Source of the DNA: Burkholderia metallica
Lineage (GTDB): Bacteria; Pseudomonadota; Gammaproteobacteria; Burkholderiales; Burkholderiaceae
Assembly (NCBI RefSeq): GCF_902832845.1
Contig: NZ_CADFDB010000003.1
Span: 511,265 to 575,264 of the forward strand
Reading direction: 5' to 3'
Length of the DNA: 64,000 nucleotides
The position numbers were made by a program, and so were the translations under genes. Below the pieces are notes generated by a model that saw nothing but the letters and a program-made list of their open reading frames with translations, was not told the origin of the DNA and ran no database searches. This document shows positions 34,784-48,182 of the stretch, in pieces. Each line of letters begins with the position of its first letter. Within the stretch, counting starts at the first letter, position 1.

Positions 34784-36061
34784 ATGCATTTCCCTCCTCC
34801 CGGGGCGCAGGCGCGCACGCAGCCGCTCCCCACCCACTCCGACGCATCGTCCGCCCCCGCCCCGCGTGCGCTCGACGCGGCCCAGCTCGACGATGCGCCC
34901 GCCGTGCGGCTGCTGACGGACACACTCCACGCAGCACGCGTGCGCGACGCGTCCGACATCCACATCGAGCCGTTCGAGGCCGGCTGGCGCATCCGGCTGC
35001 GCATCGACGGCGTGCTGCACGAACATGTGCGGCCGCCGCTGCACCTGCGCGACGCGCTCGTCACGCGGATCAAGGTGCTCGCGCGCATGGACATCGCCGA
35101 GCGGCGGCTCCCGCAGGACGGCAGGCTGCGCATCGCGATCGACGGCGGCACGCGCGGCGACTACCGGGTCAGCTCACTGCCCACGTTGTTCGGCGAAAAG
35201 CTCGTGCTGCGGCGCCTCGAAACGCTGCCGCCCGACCTCACGCTCGCTCGCCTCGGCTTCGACGCACGGCAGGCGGCCACGGTGGAGGCCGCGATACGCG
35301 CACCGCACGGTCTCGTGCTCGTCACGGGCCCGACCGGCAGCGGCAAGACGCTGTCGCTCTATTGCGCGCTGCAGATGCTCGATCGCGACGCGCACAACGT
35401 CTGCACGGTCGAGGACCCCGCCGAGATCCAGCTCGACGGCATCAGCCAGGTCGGTGTCGCCGAAAAGGCGGGGCTCACGTTCGCGACCGCACTGCGCGCG
35501 CTGCTGAGGCAGGATCCGGACATCCTCATGGTCGGCGAGATTCGCGATGCGGAGACGGCCGACGTCGCGATCAAGGCCGCGCAGACCGGCCATCTCGTCC
35601 TGTCGACGCTGCACACGAACGACGCGCCCGCCGCCGTCGCGCGGCTGCTCGACATCGGCGTCGCCCCGTACAACCTCGCGGCCGCGCTGCACCTCGTCAC
35701 CGCACAGCGCCTCGTCCGGCGGCTGTGCACCGCGTGCCGCGCGCCCTCGGACGCACCCGAACCCGTCCTGCGCGAAGCCGGCTGCGACCCGGCGGCCCTC
35801 GCGGCCGGATGGCGGCCGTTCGTCGCGCGAGGCTGTTCAGCCTGCCACGGCATCGGCTATCGCGGCCGTATCGGCCTGCATCAGACGATGCCGGTATCGT
35901 CCGGGCTGGCGGAACGCATCGTCGCACGGGCGAGCGTCGGCGAACTCGCGCAATGCGCGGCGGCCGAGGGCGTGCGAAGTCTGCGCGACGCCGCACTCGC
36001 GCGCGTCCACGACGGCACGACGAGCATCGCGGAAGCCCTCGCCGCGACACCAGCAGCATGA
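34784..36061 (+). CDS. pilB: Type IV pilus/type II secretion-type assembly ATPase (PilB-like)
   Basis: It would power pilin polymerisation from the cytoplasmic face of the inner membrane. The protein is 425 residues, shorter than canonical PilB (about 565), because it lacks most of the N-terminal MshEN domain. Walker A is GPTGSGKT near residue 182, the Asp/Walker B region is MVGEIRD near 248, and a tetra-Cys zinc site (CTAC near 315, CSAC near 351) is present. It overlaps pilC by four bases. As pilC and pilD follow, I assign it to type IV pili; GspE-like is the alternative. Confidence 0.88.
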   Translation: MHFPPPGAQARTQPLPTHSDASSAPAPRALDAAQLDDAPAVRLLTDTLHAARVRDASDIHIEPFEAGWRIRLRIDGVLHEHVRPPLHLRDALVTRIKVLARMDIAERRLPQDGRLRIAIDGGTRGDYRVSSLPTLFGEKLVLRRLETLPPDLTLARLGFDARQAATVEAAIRAPHGLVLVTGPTGSGKTLSLYCALQMLDRDAHNVCTVEDPAEIQLDGISQVGVAEKAGLTFATALRALLRQDPDILMVGEIRDAETADVAIKAAQTGHLVLSTLHTNDAPAAVARLLDIGVAPYNLAAALHLVTAQRLVRRLCTACRAPSDAPEPVLREAGCDPAALAAGWRPFVARGCSACHGIGYRGRIGLHQTMPVSSGLAERIVARASVGELAQCAAAEGVRSLRDAALARVHDGTTSIAEALAATPAA

Positions 36062-37269
36062 GTATGCGCACACCGCCGCGCGAAACCCGCTTCGCGTGGC
36101 GCGGCCGCCGTCGCGACGGCGTGGCGCGCCGGGGAATCGTCATCGCGTTCGACGCCGCGAGCGCACGCTCGGCACTCGCGCGCGACGGCGTCGCGGTGCT
36201 GTCGCTCGACGTCCGCGGGCCGGCCCGGCCACCGACGGCCGGTGCGCGCGACGTCACGCGCTTCACGCGCCAGCTCGCGAGCCTGCTGCAAGCCGGGTTG
36301 CCGCTCGCACCGTCGCTCGAGATGCTCGCACGTACGCGGCCATACGACGGCCTGCCGCGCATCGCCGCGGGGCTCGCCCGCGAGATCGTCGGCGGCCGGC
36401 GCTTCGCCGATGCGCTCGCGCGCTATCCGGCGCAGTTCGGCACGCTGTATCGGCAACTGATCGAGGTCGGCGAGGCGTCCGGCTCGCTCGGCGTCGTGCT
36501 GACACGGGTCGCGGAACATCGCGAGCGCGCCGACGCGCAATGGCGCAAACTGCGTGCCGCGCTCGCGTACCCGGCAGCAGTGATCCTGTTCGGACTCGCG
36601 ATCTCGGCCGCGCTGATGGTGTGGGTCGTACCGACGTTCCGCCAGATCTTCGACGGTTTCGGCGCCGCACTGCCGGCACCGACCCGCGCGCTGCTCGCAA
36701 TGTCGTCCGCGCTGTCCGCATGGGGCGGCGTGCTCGTTGCCGGTACGGTGGCAGCCGGGCTGGCCGCCCATCGCGCGCTGCGGCGCTCGACCCCGCTGCG
36801 CCATGCCGTCGCCCGGCACCTGCTGCGTGCGCCGCTCGCAGGTAACGCGCTGACGCGGTTCGCGACTGCACGCTGGTGCCGCTCGCTTGCGACCCTGCTC
36901 GGCGCGGGCGTACCGCTCGCCGATGCGTTCGCCACGCTCGAGCGCACGGCCGGCCATCCGGTGTTCGAGCGCGCCACCGCGCACATCGCGGCCCGCGTGC
37001 TGCACGGCGCGCGTCTCGCCGATGCGATGCAGGCGGCCGGCTGCTTTCCGGACGACGTCGTGCAGCCGATCGCCGTCGCCGAGGAAACCGGTGCGCTCGA
37101 TACGATGCTCGCCGACATCGCCGCGCTGTGCGAACGCCAGCTCGACGCGCGTCTCGATGCGCTCGCCGCGCTCGGCGAACCGCTGATCGTGATCGTGCTG
37201 GGCGCACTCGTCGGCGGCCTTGTGATTGCGATGTACTTGCCCATCCTTCAGCTCGGCAACGTGGTGTAG
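36058..37269 (+). CDS. pilC: Type IV pilus inner-membrane platform protein
   Basis: It is the inner-membrane platform that couples the PilB motor to the pilin. The protein is 403 residues with the duplicated T2SSF domain (about residues 60-180 and 270-390) and three membrane helices (near 170-195, 215-240 and 375-400). Start ATG at 36058 overlaps the pilB stop; a second ATG two codons later is possible. It is followed after 46 bases by pilD. Confidence 0.92.
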   Translation: MSMRTPPRETRFAWRGRRRDGVARRGIVIAFDAASARSALARDGVAVLSLDVRGPARPPTAGARDVTRFTRQLASLLQAGLPLAPSLEMLARTRPYDGLPRIAAGLAREIVGGRRFADALARYPAQFGTLYRQLIEVGEASGSLGVVLTRVAEHRERADAQWRKLRAALAYPAAVILFGLAISAALMVWVVPTFRQIFDGFGAALPAPTRALLAMSSALSAWGGVLVAGTVAAGLAAHRALRRSTPLRHAVARHLLRAPLAGNALTRFATARWCRSLATLLGAGVPLADAFATLERTAGHPVFERATAHIAARVLHGARLADAMQAAGCFPDDVVQPIAVAEETGALDTMLADIAALCERQLDARLDALAALGEPLIVIVLGALVGGLVIAMYLPILQLGNVV

Positions 37270-37315
37270 CATCGCAACCGATTCTGTCGCCTTTTTAGTC
37301 CGAACCGTGAGCCTC

Positions 37316-38227
37316 ATGACGCCAGCGCCCCTGTCCGCCGTTACCGATTCGTCCGAGAGCACGCTGCTCGCGCTGGCGATGCTGCCGCCTGCGCTGCAGT
37401 ATGCGTTCGCGGTCGTCATCGGCCTTTGCGTCGGCAGCTTCCTGAACGTGGTCGTGCACCGGCTGCCCGTGATGATGCAGCGCGCGTGGCAGGCCGAGAT
37501 CGACGAGGCGACCGGCAACGCGAGCGCGCCCCCCGACGACGGCTATCCGCCGCGCTACGATCTGTGGCACCCGCGCAGCGCCTGTCCGCACTGCGGCCAC
37601 GTGCTGCGAGCATGGGAAAACATCCCGCTCGTCAGCTACCTGATGCAGCGTGGCCGCTGCCGCCGCTGCGGCCACGCGATCAGCATCCGGTATCCGCTCG
37701 TCGAGCTCGTGTGCGCACTGCTCGCCGCCGGCACGCTCGCGGCGTTCGGGCCGACCGTCGCCGCGCTTGCCGCGTTCGCGCTGTGCGCCGCGCTGCTCGC
37801 GATGAGCGCGATCGACATCCGGACGGGCTACCTGCCCGACTCGATGACGCTGCCGCTCCTCTGGGCGGGGCTCGCGCTGAACCTCGGCGGCACGTTCACG
37901 TCGTTGCGCTCGGCCGTGATCGGCGCGATGGTCGGCTATCTGTTCCTGTGGTCGATCTACTGGCTGTTCAAATGGCTGCGCGGCATCGAGGGCATCGGTT
38001 TCGGCGACCTGAAGCTGCTCGCCGCGCTCGGCGCATGGATGGGCTGGGCCGCATTGCCGCAGGTCGTGCTGTTCGCCGCGGTGACGGGGGCAATCGTCGG
38101 GCTCGTTGCGACTTGGCGCGGCCGCATGCGCTTCGAGGAGCCGATTCCGTTCGGCCCGTTCCTCGCGGCAGGCGGCGCCGCGACGCTGTTTTTCGGCACC
38201 CCTTTCTATACGGCGCTCGGAGGCTGA
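37316..38227 (+). CDS. pilD: Type IV prepilin peptidase / N-methyltransferase
   Basis: It cleaves and methylates prepilins at the inner membrane. The protein is 303 residues. The N-terminal cytosolic loop has the tetra-Cys zinc motif (C90, C93, C115, C118). The two catalytic Asp residues lie in SAIDIRTG near 163 and in GFGDLKLL near 225. About seven membrane helices are present. An upstream GTG at 37307 is an alternative start. The order pilBCD-coaE-zapD-yacG matches other proteobacteria. No pilin gene is in this window. Confidence 0.93.
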   Translation: MTPAPLSAVTDSSESTLLALAMLPPALQYAFAVVIGLCVGSFLNVVVHRLPVMMQRAWQAEIDEATGNASAPPDDGYPPRYDLWHPRSACPHCGHVLRAWENIPLVSYLMQRGRCRRCGHAISIRYPLVELVCALLAAGTLAAFGPTVAALAAFALCAALLAMSAIDIRTGYLPDSMTLPLLWAGLALNLGGTFTSLRSAVIGAMVGYLFLWSIYWLFKWLRGIEGIGFGDLKLLAALGAWMGWAALPQVVLFAAVTGAIVGLVATWRGRMRFEEPIPFGPFLAAGGAATLFFGTPFYTALGG

Positions 38228-38228
38228 C

Positions 38229-38837
38229 ATGTTCGCAATCGGACTCACCGGCGGCATCGGCAGCGGCAAGACGACCGTCGCCGATCTGTTCGCCGCCCGC
38301 GGCGCGTCGCTGGTCGATACCGACCTGATCGCCCATCGCATCACCGCACCGGGCGGGCTTGCGATGCCCGCGATCGAACAGGCATTCGGCCGCGCGTTCG
38401 TTGCCGCCGACGGCTCGCTCGACCGCGCGGCGATGCGTGCACTGATTTTCAGCGACGACGCCGCGCGCCGGCGCCTCGAAGCGATCACGCACCCGCTGAT
38501 CCGCACGGAGACCGATCGCGAAGCGCGCGAAGCACAGGGCCCGTATGTGATGTTCGTCGTGCCGTTGCTCGTCGAATCCGGCAACTGGAAGGCGCGCAGC
38601 GATCGCGTGCTCGTCGTCGATTGCCCGGTCGAAACGCAGATTGCGCGCGTGATGCGGCGCAACGGCTTCACGCGCGAGCAGGTCGAAGCGATCATTGCAA
38701 AGCAGGCGACGCGCGAAGCCCGTCTCGCGGCGGCCGACGACGTGATCGTCAACGACGCGACGACGCCCTCCGCGCTCGCCGCGCAGGTCGATGCACTGCA
38801 CCAACGCTATCTCGGGTTTGCAGCCGCCGCGCGCTGA
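38229..38837 (+). CDS. coaE: Dephospho-CoA kinase
   Basis: It phosphorylates the 3' hydroxyl of dephospho-CoA in the last step of CoA synthesis. The protein is 202 residues. The P-loop [14 protein letters not shown] starts near residue 5, and DTDLIAHR near 31 is the conserved CoaE motif. The ATG follows the pilD stop by one base. Confidence 0.97.
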   Translation: MFAIGLTGGIGSGKTTVADLFAARGASLVDTDLIAHRITAPGGLAMPAIEQAFGRAFVAADGSLDRAAMRALIFSDDAARRRLEAITHPLIRTETDREAREAQGPYVMFVVPLLVESGNWKARSDRVLVVDCPVETQIARVMRRNGFTREQVEAIIAKQATREARLAAADDVIVNDATTPSALAAQVDALHQRYLGFAAAAR

Positions 38838-38895
38838 GCGTCGCGCCCGATCGTGATGGTGTACGAAATTGGCGCGTTGCTAGGGTAGAGAGTGA

Positions 38896-39702
<807 letters not shown>

Positions 39703-39727
39703 CGGCCGCGTGCCGGATCGCTTTCGT

Positions 39728-39928
39728 ATGACTACCGTTGTGAAATGCCCGTCGTGCGGCGCCCAGGTGCGCTGGACGCCCGAAAATCAGTTTCGTCCGT
39801 TCTGCTCGGCCCGCTGCAAGCAGCTCGACCTCGGCGCATGGGCCGCGGAAAAGTACCGGATCGGTGGGTCGTCCGACGAGGGCCCGTCGTCGGAAGAAGA
39901 CGGCACGGAGGACCGCCGCGACAGCTGA
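39728..39928 (+). CDS. yacG: DNA gyrase inhibitor YacG
   Basis: This small zinc protein binds GyrB and inhibits its activity. The protein is 66 residues. Four Cys zinc ligands are present: C7, C10, C26 and C30 (CPSC, then FCSARC). The last 25 residues are acidic and probably disordered. It is the last gene of the pil-coaE-zapD run and converges on mutT with 60 bases between them. Confidence 0.95.
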   Translation: MTTVVKCPSCGAQVRWTPENQFRPFCSARCKQLDLGAWAAEKYRIGGSSDEGPSSEEDGTEDRRDS

Positions 39929-39988
39929 GCGGCGCGCGGCGCCGCCCGCCGGCGATATGGCCCGCCTTTGCGGCGCGCCAGCGTCGCG

Positions 39989-40447
39989 TCAGTTCGACGC
40001 GGCTTCCTTCTCGAGCAGTTCGAGCACCGGCAGCGCGGCCGGCAGCAGCGGCGCGACGGCCACCGGCAACTGCTGCCACACGAACGCCTGCCCTTCCTTG
40101 CTGTGCGGCTCGCCCGTCCAGCCGGTCACCTTGCAGAAATAAAGCCGCACGTATGCGTGCGGATAATCGTGCTCGAGCGTGTGCCAGCGATGGCTGGCCG
40201 TGACTTCGATGCCGAGTTCCTCGTGCAGTTCGCGCGCCAGCGCGTCCTCGACGCTTTCGCCGGCCTCCAGCTTGCCGCCCGGAAACTCCCAGTAACCTTC
40301 ATACGGCTTGCCCTGCAACCGCTGCGCGAGCAGGTAGCGGCAGCGGCCGACCGTGCCGTCCTCCTGCACCATCACGCCGACCGCGACTTCCGTCACCTTT
40401 CGGCCATCGGGCGCGCGCACGGCGCCTTGTGCGAGATCTGCGCTCAT
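39989..40447 (-). CDS. mutT: MutT-type Nudix hydrolase
   Basis: It probably hydrolyses oxidised dGTP (8-oxo-dGTP) to prevent A-C transversions. The protein is 152 residues. The Nudix box starts at GKLEAGESVEDALARELHEE, near residue 58, matching GX5EX7REUXEEXGU. The C-terminal part has the family's KEGQAFVWQ segment. The ATG at 40447 overlaps the DUF815 stop by four bases. Other MutT-like enzymes with different substrates cannot be excluded. Confidence 0.88.
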   Translation of the reverse strand: MSADLAQGAVRAPDGRKVTEVAVGVMVQEDGTVGRCRYLLAQRLQGKPYEGYWEFPGGKLEAGESVEDALARELHEELGIEVTASHRWHTLEHDYPHAYVRLYFCKVTGWTGEPHSKEGQAFVWQQLPVAVAPLLPAALPVLELLEKEAASN

Positions 40448-41313
40448 GCCTGCTCCTTGCGTCCCGACCAGTCGCGCGCAAACTGCCACGCGACGCGCCC
40501 CGACCGCGATCCGCGCTCGAGCGCCCACACGAGCGCGTCGCCGCGTGCGGACTCGATCTCCGCATCCGGGCAGCCGAAATGGCGCAGCCAGTGCCCGACG
40601 ATGTCGAGGTAGTCGTCCTGCTTGAACGGATAGAAGCTGACCCACAGGCCGAAGCGCTCCGACAGCGAGATCTTTTCCTCGACGACTTCGCCGGGGTGAA
40701 TCTCGCCATCCGGGAGATGCTTGTACGACTCGTTGTCGCTCATGTACTCGGGCAGCAGATGGCGGCGATTCGACGTCGCGTAGATCAGCACGTTGTCCGA
40801 CTGCGCGGCAATCGAGCCGTCGAGCGCGACCTTCAGCGCCTTGTAGCCCGACTCGCCGTCCTCGAACGACAGGTCGTCGCAGAACACGATGAAGCGCTCG
40901 GGACGCTGCGAGATCAGGTCGACGATGTCGCCGAGATCGTGCAGGTCGTCCTTGTCGACTTCGATCAGGCGCAGCCCGTCCTTCGCATAGGCGTTCAGGC
41001 ATGCCTTGATCAGCGACGACTTGCCGGTGCCGCGCGCACCGGTCAGTAGCACGTTGTTGGCCGGCTTGCACTGCACGAACTGCCGCGTGTTCTGGTCGAT
41101 CAACGCTTTCTGGCGATCGATGTTGTGCAGGTCGTCGAGCGTGATCGACGACACGGCCGGCACCGGCTGCAGGTAGCCGCGCCCCTGGCGCTTGCGCCAG
41201 CGGAATGCGTGAGCGGCATTCCAGTCGACCGCCGCCGCCGCGGGCGGCAGCATCCCTTCGAGACGGCCGAGCAACGCTTCGGCACGCGTCAGAAACTGTT
41301 CGAGCTTGTCCAT
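40444..41313 (-). CDS. DUF815-family AAA ATPase
   Basis: The protein is 289 residues. A P-loop GARGTGKSS near residue 90 and a Walker B-like IVFCDDLSFE near 142 mark it as a AAA-type ATPase of the DUF815 family. E. coli has no direct orthologue I can name, and the function is unknown. It lies directly upstream of mutT (four-base overlap) and 19 bases after argJ, an arrangement that appears in several betaproteobacteria. Confidence 0.88.
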   Translation of the reverse strand: MDKLEQFLTRAEALLGRLEGMLPPAAAAVDWNAAHAFRWRKRQGRGYLQPVPAVSSITLDDLHNIDRQKALIDQNTRQFVQCKPANNVLLTGARGTGKSSLIKACLNAYAKDGLRLIEVDKDDLHDLGDIVDLISQRPERFIVFCDDLSFEDGESGYKALKVALDGSIAAQSDNVLIYATSNRRHLLPEYMSDNESYKHLPDGEIHPGEVVEEKISLSERFGLWVSFYPFKQDDYLDIVGHWLRHFGCPDAEIESARGDALVWALERGSRSGRVAWQFARDWSGRKEQA

Positions 41314-41332
41314 GTCGTTCGAGCGCTCCCGA

Positions 41333-42574
41333 TCAGGAGCGGTAATCCGCGTTGATGCTCACATAGTCGTGCGACAGGTCGCACGTCCAGATGGTGGCCT
41401 GCGCATCGCCGCGGCCGAGCAGCACGCGGATCGTGATTTCGCTCTGCTTCATCACGCGCTGGCCGTCCTCTTCCTGGTAGGCCGGGTTGCGGCCGCCCGC
41501 CTTCGCGACGAGCACGTCGTCGAGATAGAGGTCGATCTTGTCGACGTCGAGATCCGCGACACCCGCATAGCCGATCGCCGCGAGAATCCGGCCCAGGTTG
41601 GGGTCGGATGCGTAGAAGGCCGTCTTCACGAGCGGCGAATGGCCGATCGCATACGCGATCTGCCGGCATTCCGCGACGTTCTTGCCGCCCTCGACCTGCA
41701 CCGTCATGAACTTCGTCGCGCCTTCGCCATCGCGCACGATCAGTTGCGACAGCACCTGCGCGACTTCCGTCACCGCATCGCGCAGCGCCGCATAGGCCGG
41801 CGAATCGGTCGACGTGATCGCGGGCAGCGTGCTCTTGCCCGACGCGATCAGGATGAACGAGTCGTTCGTCGACGTGTCGCCGTCGATCGTGATGCAGTTG
41901 AACGAGCGGTCGGCGACTTCCTTCACGAGCGTGTCGAGCACCGGCTGCGCGACGTTCGCGTCGAACGCGAGGAAGCCGAGCATCGTCGCCATGTTAGGCT
42001 TGATCATGCCCGCGCCCTTGCTGATGCCCGTCAGCGTGACCGTGTGGCCGTCGATCGTCACCTGGCGCGACGTGGCCTTCGGCAGCGTGTCGGTCGTCAT
42101 GATCGCCTGCGCGGCGTCGAACCAGTTCGCGGCCTTGCGGTTCGCGAGCGCGGCCGGCAGCCCGGCCTTCAGGCGCTCGATCGGCAGCGGCTCGAGGATC
42201 ACGCCGGTCGAGAACGGCAGCACCTGCGCGGGCTCGATGCCCGCGAGGCGCGCGAGCTCCGTGCAGGTTTCGCGCGCGTTCACGAGGCCCGGCTCGCCGG
42301 TGCCCGCATTCGCATTGCCCGTATTCACGACGAGCGCGCGAATGGCCGCGCCGCCCGCGCGCACCTTCGCCAGATGCTCGCGGCAGACGGTGACCGGCGC
42401 CGCGCAGAAACGGTTTTCGGTGAATACGCCCGCGACCGTCGCGCCTTCGTCGACGGAGATGACCAGCACGTCCTTGCGATTCGGCTTGCGGATGTTCGCT
42501 TCCGCCCAGCCGAGCGTGACGCCGGCGACGGGATGCAGTTGGGCGGGATCGATCGACGGAAAATTGACAGCCAT
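41333..42574 (-). CDS. argJ: Bifunctional ornithine acetyltransferase / N-acetylglutamate synthase
   Basis: It recycles the acetyl group between N-acetylornithine and glutamate in arginine synthesis. The protein is 413 residues. The self-processing site lies at KPNMATML near residue 191-198, where Thr becomes the N-terminal nucleophile of the beta chain after cleavage. Whether it is mono- or bifunctional cannot be told from the motifs. The ATG at 42574 begins [10 protein letters not shown]. Confidence 0.95.
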   Translation of the reverse strand: MAVNFPSIDPAQLHPVAGVTLGWAEANIRKPNRKDVLVISVDEGATVAGVFTENRFCAAPVTVCREHLAKVRAGGAAIRALVVNTGNANAGTGEPGLVNARETCTELARLAGIEPAQVLPFSTGVILEPLPIERLKAGLPAALANRKAANWFDAAQAIMTTDTLPKATSRQVTIDGHTVTLTGISKGAGMIKPNMATMLGFLAFDANVAQPVLDTLVKEVADRSFNCITIDGDTSTNDSFILIASGKSTLPAITSTDSPAYAALRDAVTEVAQVLSQLIVRDGEGATKFMTVQVEGGKNVAECRQIAYAIGHSPLVKTAFYASDPNLGRILAAIGYAGVADLDVDKIDLYLDDVLVAKAGGRNPAYQEEDGQRVMKQSEITIRVLLGRGDAQATIWTCDLSHDYVSINADYRS

Positions 42575-42718
42575 GGGGCACACCTGCCGGATGGAAAATG
42601 CCGGCATAGGCCGGCATCGATTGGAAGAACCGGCGGCCGCACGCGCGGGCCGCCACAACTCACATCACTGATTCGAAGCTGCGAACGAAGCGGCGCGCAC
42701 GATGCGCGCCGCCGTCGA

Positions 42719-45517
<2,799 letters not shown>

Positions 45518-45772
45518 CGGATCGGATCCTGCGTCGCAGCACCGGCGCCCGGCGCGTGTCGCGCGCCCCGGCGCCGAGCCTCGGCGGCTTAGCGAATTAG
45601 TGGACTCAAACGTTGAATTTTAGCACGCGGGAACGCGTCCGCCCGTGTCTCGGCCAGACGGACACCGCGCGCCGACGGCGGGGCCGACAGGGCGAAAGCC
45701 GCCCGTGCGCAGGCTCGCGCGGGTACAATCGGCATCAACGTCCGCGCGCGTGCGCGCCCGAAGAATGTCTCG

Positions 45773-46249
45773 ATGAACCGATTTTCCAAGCGTTTCGGCC
45801 CGCTCGCCGCCTATCGCCCGCAACCCGTGTCCGAAGTGCTCGGTCGTACCGACGCTTTCGCGGCGCTGCGCGCCGGCGTCGAGCAGATCGCGTCGCTGCA
45901 GCGCGACCTTGCCGCGCTCCTGCCCGACTATCTGGCGAACCACGTCGAGCCCGGCTTCGTGAAGGACGGCACCCTGACCCTCTTTGCCGCGCACAACGCC
46001 CTGGCCGCACGGCTGCGGCAAGTCGAACCGCGGCTGCTCGCCGATCTGCAAAAGCGCGGCTGGCCGGTCTCGACGCTGCGCGTGCGCGTGCGTCCGAAGG
46101 ATGCGCCGGAGCCACCGCACGTGAAGCAGGCACGGATGACCTCGGTCGGCGCGGCCGCCTTGCGCGACCTGGCCGATCATCTCGAGCCGTCGCCGCTGCA
46201 GGCCGCGCTCGCGCGGATGGCGGCCCGGCATGGCGCGAAGCCGCGCTGA
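45773..46249 (+). CDS. DUF721/DciA-family protein
   Basis: The protein is 158 residues. A DUF721 domain covers about residues 20-115 (VLGRTDAFAALRAGVEQ at the start, then LTLFAAHNALAARLRQVEP). DciA proteins of this family load or regulate the DnaB helicase in bacteria that lack DnaC. It is divergent from secA, as in many related species, and ends at a perfect bidirectional terminator shared with lpxC. A TACAAT at 45724-45729 is a candidate -10 box. Confidence 0.85.
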   Translation: MNRFSKRFGPLAAYRPQPVSEVLGRTDAFAALRAGVEQIASLQRDLAALLPDYLANHVEPGFVKDGTLTLFAAHNALAARLRQVEPRLLADLQKRGWPVSTLRVRVRPKDAPEPPHVKQARMTSVGAAALRDLADHLEPSPLQAALARMAARHGAKPR

Positions 46250-46277
46250 CGGCCCGCGCCGCCGGCAGCACCCGGCC

Positions 46278-46311
46278 AATAAAAAAGCAGCCCGAAGGCT
46301 GCTTTTTTATT
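46278..46311. terminator. Perfect bidirectional terminator (DciA-family gene / lpxC)
   Basis: A 15-bp perfect stem (46278-46292 with 46297-46311) has a CGAA loop, with A-run and T-run forming the stem ends. It serves both convergent genes. Confidence 0.95.
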
Positions 46312-46329
46312 GGCTGCACCGAACGCGGG

Positions 46330-47247
46330 TCAGGCGAAGGCCGTCTGCATGTCGAACGCGAAGCCCTTCGGCGCGGCTTGCGGATCGTCGAACGTGACGA
46401 TCTCGTACGCGTCTTCGTGCGCGAGCAGTTCGCGCAGCAGCGCGTTGTTCAGCCCGTGGCCCGACTTGTACGCCGTGTACGACGCGAGCAGCGGATGGCC
46501 GATCACGTACAGATCGCCGATCGCGTCGAGCATCTTGTGCTTCACGAATTCGTCGTCGTAGCGCAGCCCGTCGTTGTTCAAGATGCGGTACTCGTCGAGC
46601 ACGATCGCGTTTTCCATGCTGCCGCCGCGGGCGAGGCCCATCTCGCGCAGCATCTCGGCCTCGTGTGCAAAGCCGAACGTGCGCGCACGCGCGATCTCGC
46701 GCACGTACGAGGTATTCGCGAAATCGACCTCGAGCTCCTGGCCGGTCTTGTCGACGGCCGGGTGACGGAAGTCGATCGAGAATTTCAGCTTGAAACCGAA
46801 GTACGGATCGAGACGCGCGAACTTGTCGCCGTCGCGGATTTCGACCGTCTTCTTCACCTTCACGAAGCGCTTCGGCGCGTTCTGCTCCTCGATCCCGGCG
46901 GACTGGATCAGGAACACGAAGGTCGCCGCGCTGCCGTCCATGATCGGGATTTCCTCGGCCGTCACGTCGACGTAGAGGTTGTCGATGCCGAGGCCGGCAC
47001 ACGCCGACATCAGGTGCTCGACGGTCGACACGCGCACGCCGTCCTTCTGCAGCACCGACGCGAGCCGCGTGTCGCCGATCGACGTCGCCGCGGCCGGAAT
47101 GTCGACGGGCGTGGGAAGGTCGACGCGCGTGAAGACGATGCCCGTACCCGGCGCGGCAGGACGGAGCGTCAGCTCGATCTTGCGGCCCGAGTGGACACCG
47201 ATACCGACGGTCTTCACGATGGACTTGATGGTGCGCTGCTTCAGCAT
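46330..47247 (-). CDS. lpxC: UDP-3-O-acyl-N-acetylglucosamine deacetylase
   Basis: This zinc enzyme performs the first committed step of lipid A synthesis. The protein is 305 residues. Zinc ligands are H78 in TVEHLMS and the HKMLDAIGD motif near 237-245 (His and Asp). The catalytic His lies in SGHGLNN near 264. The ATG at 47247 is the conserved MLKQRTIK start. It lies at the distal end of the dcw cluster, beyond a peroxiredoxin gene, as in related species. A TATAAT box is upstream. Confidence 0.99.
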   Translation of the reverse strand: MLKQRTIKSIVKTVGIGVHSGRKIELTLRPAAPGTGIVFTRVDLPTPVDIPAAATSIGDTRLASVLQKDGVRVSTVEHLMSACAGLGIDNLYVDVTAEEIPIMDGSAATFVFLIQSAGIEEQNAPKRFVKVKKTVEIRDGDKFARLDPYFGFKLKFSIDFRHPAVDKTGQELEVDFANTSYVREIARARTFGFAHEAEMLREMGLARGGSMENAIVLDEYRILNNDGLRYDDEFVKHKMLDAIGDLYVIGHPLLASYTAYKSGHGLNNALLRELLAHEDAYEIVTFDDPQAAPKGFAFDMQTAFA

Positions 47248-47302
47248 GATGTTCTTCGTCTTGATTGAAGATATCAATCAGGAGTTATATTCGATAGGGG
47301 AG

Positions 47303-47308
47303 ATTATA
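47303..47308 (-). promoter_or_regulatory. Candidate -10 box of lpxC
   Basis: A perfect TATAAT on the minus strand lies 56 bases before the lpxC ATG. The -35 region (CAACGT at 17 bases) is poor. The spacer is AT-rich compared with its surroundings. Confidence 0.45.
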
Positions 47309-47487
47309 GCGTAATTCCCTATTCAACGTTGTTCGATACTGCGTATCAATCTGTTTCGACTGTTTACCCGCGCCGATACGGGACGGGCCGATGCCCGGAA
47401 CGGAGGCGTTTCCGGTCATCAGCCCGTGTTACAACTGCCCTGAGGCAGGTGAGCAGCGTTGCCGGAAGGCAACGGCGCACCGCACGA

Positions 47488-47994
47488 TCAGGACGTCAAC
47501 GTCGCGAGAACACTCGCCGCATCGCTCACTTCGAATTTGCCCGGCGCCTCGACGGCCAGCGTCTTGACCACACCGCCGTCAATCACCATCGCGTAGCGCA
47601 GGGAACGGATTCCCATGCCACGCGCGGACAAATCCTGCGTCAGCCCCAGCGCATGAGTGAAAGCCGCGCTGCCGTCCGCCATCATGCGCACCTTGCCCGC
47701 GGTGTGCAGATCACGTCCCCATGCGCCCATCACGAATGCGTCGTTGACGGACACGCACCAGATCTCGTCGATACCCGCCGCGCGCAGTTGCTCGGCGTGT
47801 TCGACATAGCCCGGCACATGCTGTGCCGAGCAGGTCGGCGTGAAAGCGCCCGGCAATCCGAAGATCACCACCCGCTTTCCCGCAACCTGATCGCGCACGC
47901 TGTAAGCGTTCGGCCCCAGCGTGCACCCTTCGCGCGCGTCGTCGATGAACTCGAACAGTTGCGCGTCGGGCAGCGCGTCGCCCACTTGAATCAT
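47488..47994 (-). CDS. Peroxiredoxin (Prx5/AhpC-TSA type)
   Basis: It reduces peroxides using a single peroxidatic Cys, C55, in LPGAFTPTCSAQHVPGY. The protein is 168 residues. The whole-protein pattern fits the Prx5-like group; a fused glutaredoxin domain, found in some relatives, is absent here. It lies between ftsZ and lpxC, with gaps of 188 and 240 bases, so it need not be cotranscribed with either. This position is conserved in related bacteria. Confidence 0.93.
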   Translation of the reverse strand: MIQVGDALPDAQLFEFIDDAREGCTLGPNAYSVRDQVAGKRVVIFGLPGAFTPTCSAQHVPGYVEHAEQLRAAGIDEIWCVSVNDAFVMGAWGRDLHTAGKVRMMADGSAAFTHALGLTQDLSARGMGIRSLRYAMVIDGGVVKTLAVEAPGKFEVSDAASVLATLTS

Positions 47995-48182
47995 GGCTGG
48001 TCCCTCATAGCGATACGGTTTTTCAGCGTGTCGCGGACAGCACGTCCCACCCCGCCTCGCTCACGCGAAGAGGGCACGTTTCCCGGCCCGGCGTCGCAGC
48101 CGACGCGGCCTGTCGTGGTCCGTAGCATCCGTCACGCCGGCGATACCGCGGCAGTTTCGCCGCGGCTTCGCCTGTGTTTGCG

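Noticed and set aside
42655-42718. A GC-rich hairpin after secA (GGCGCGCA/TGCGCGCC) as a terminator
   Set aside because: It lacks a T-tract on the minus strand, so I do not call it.
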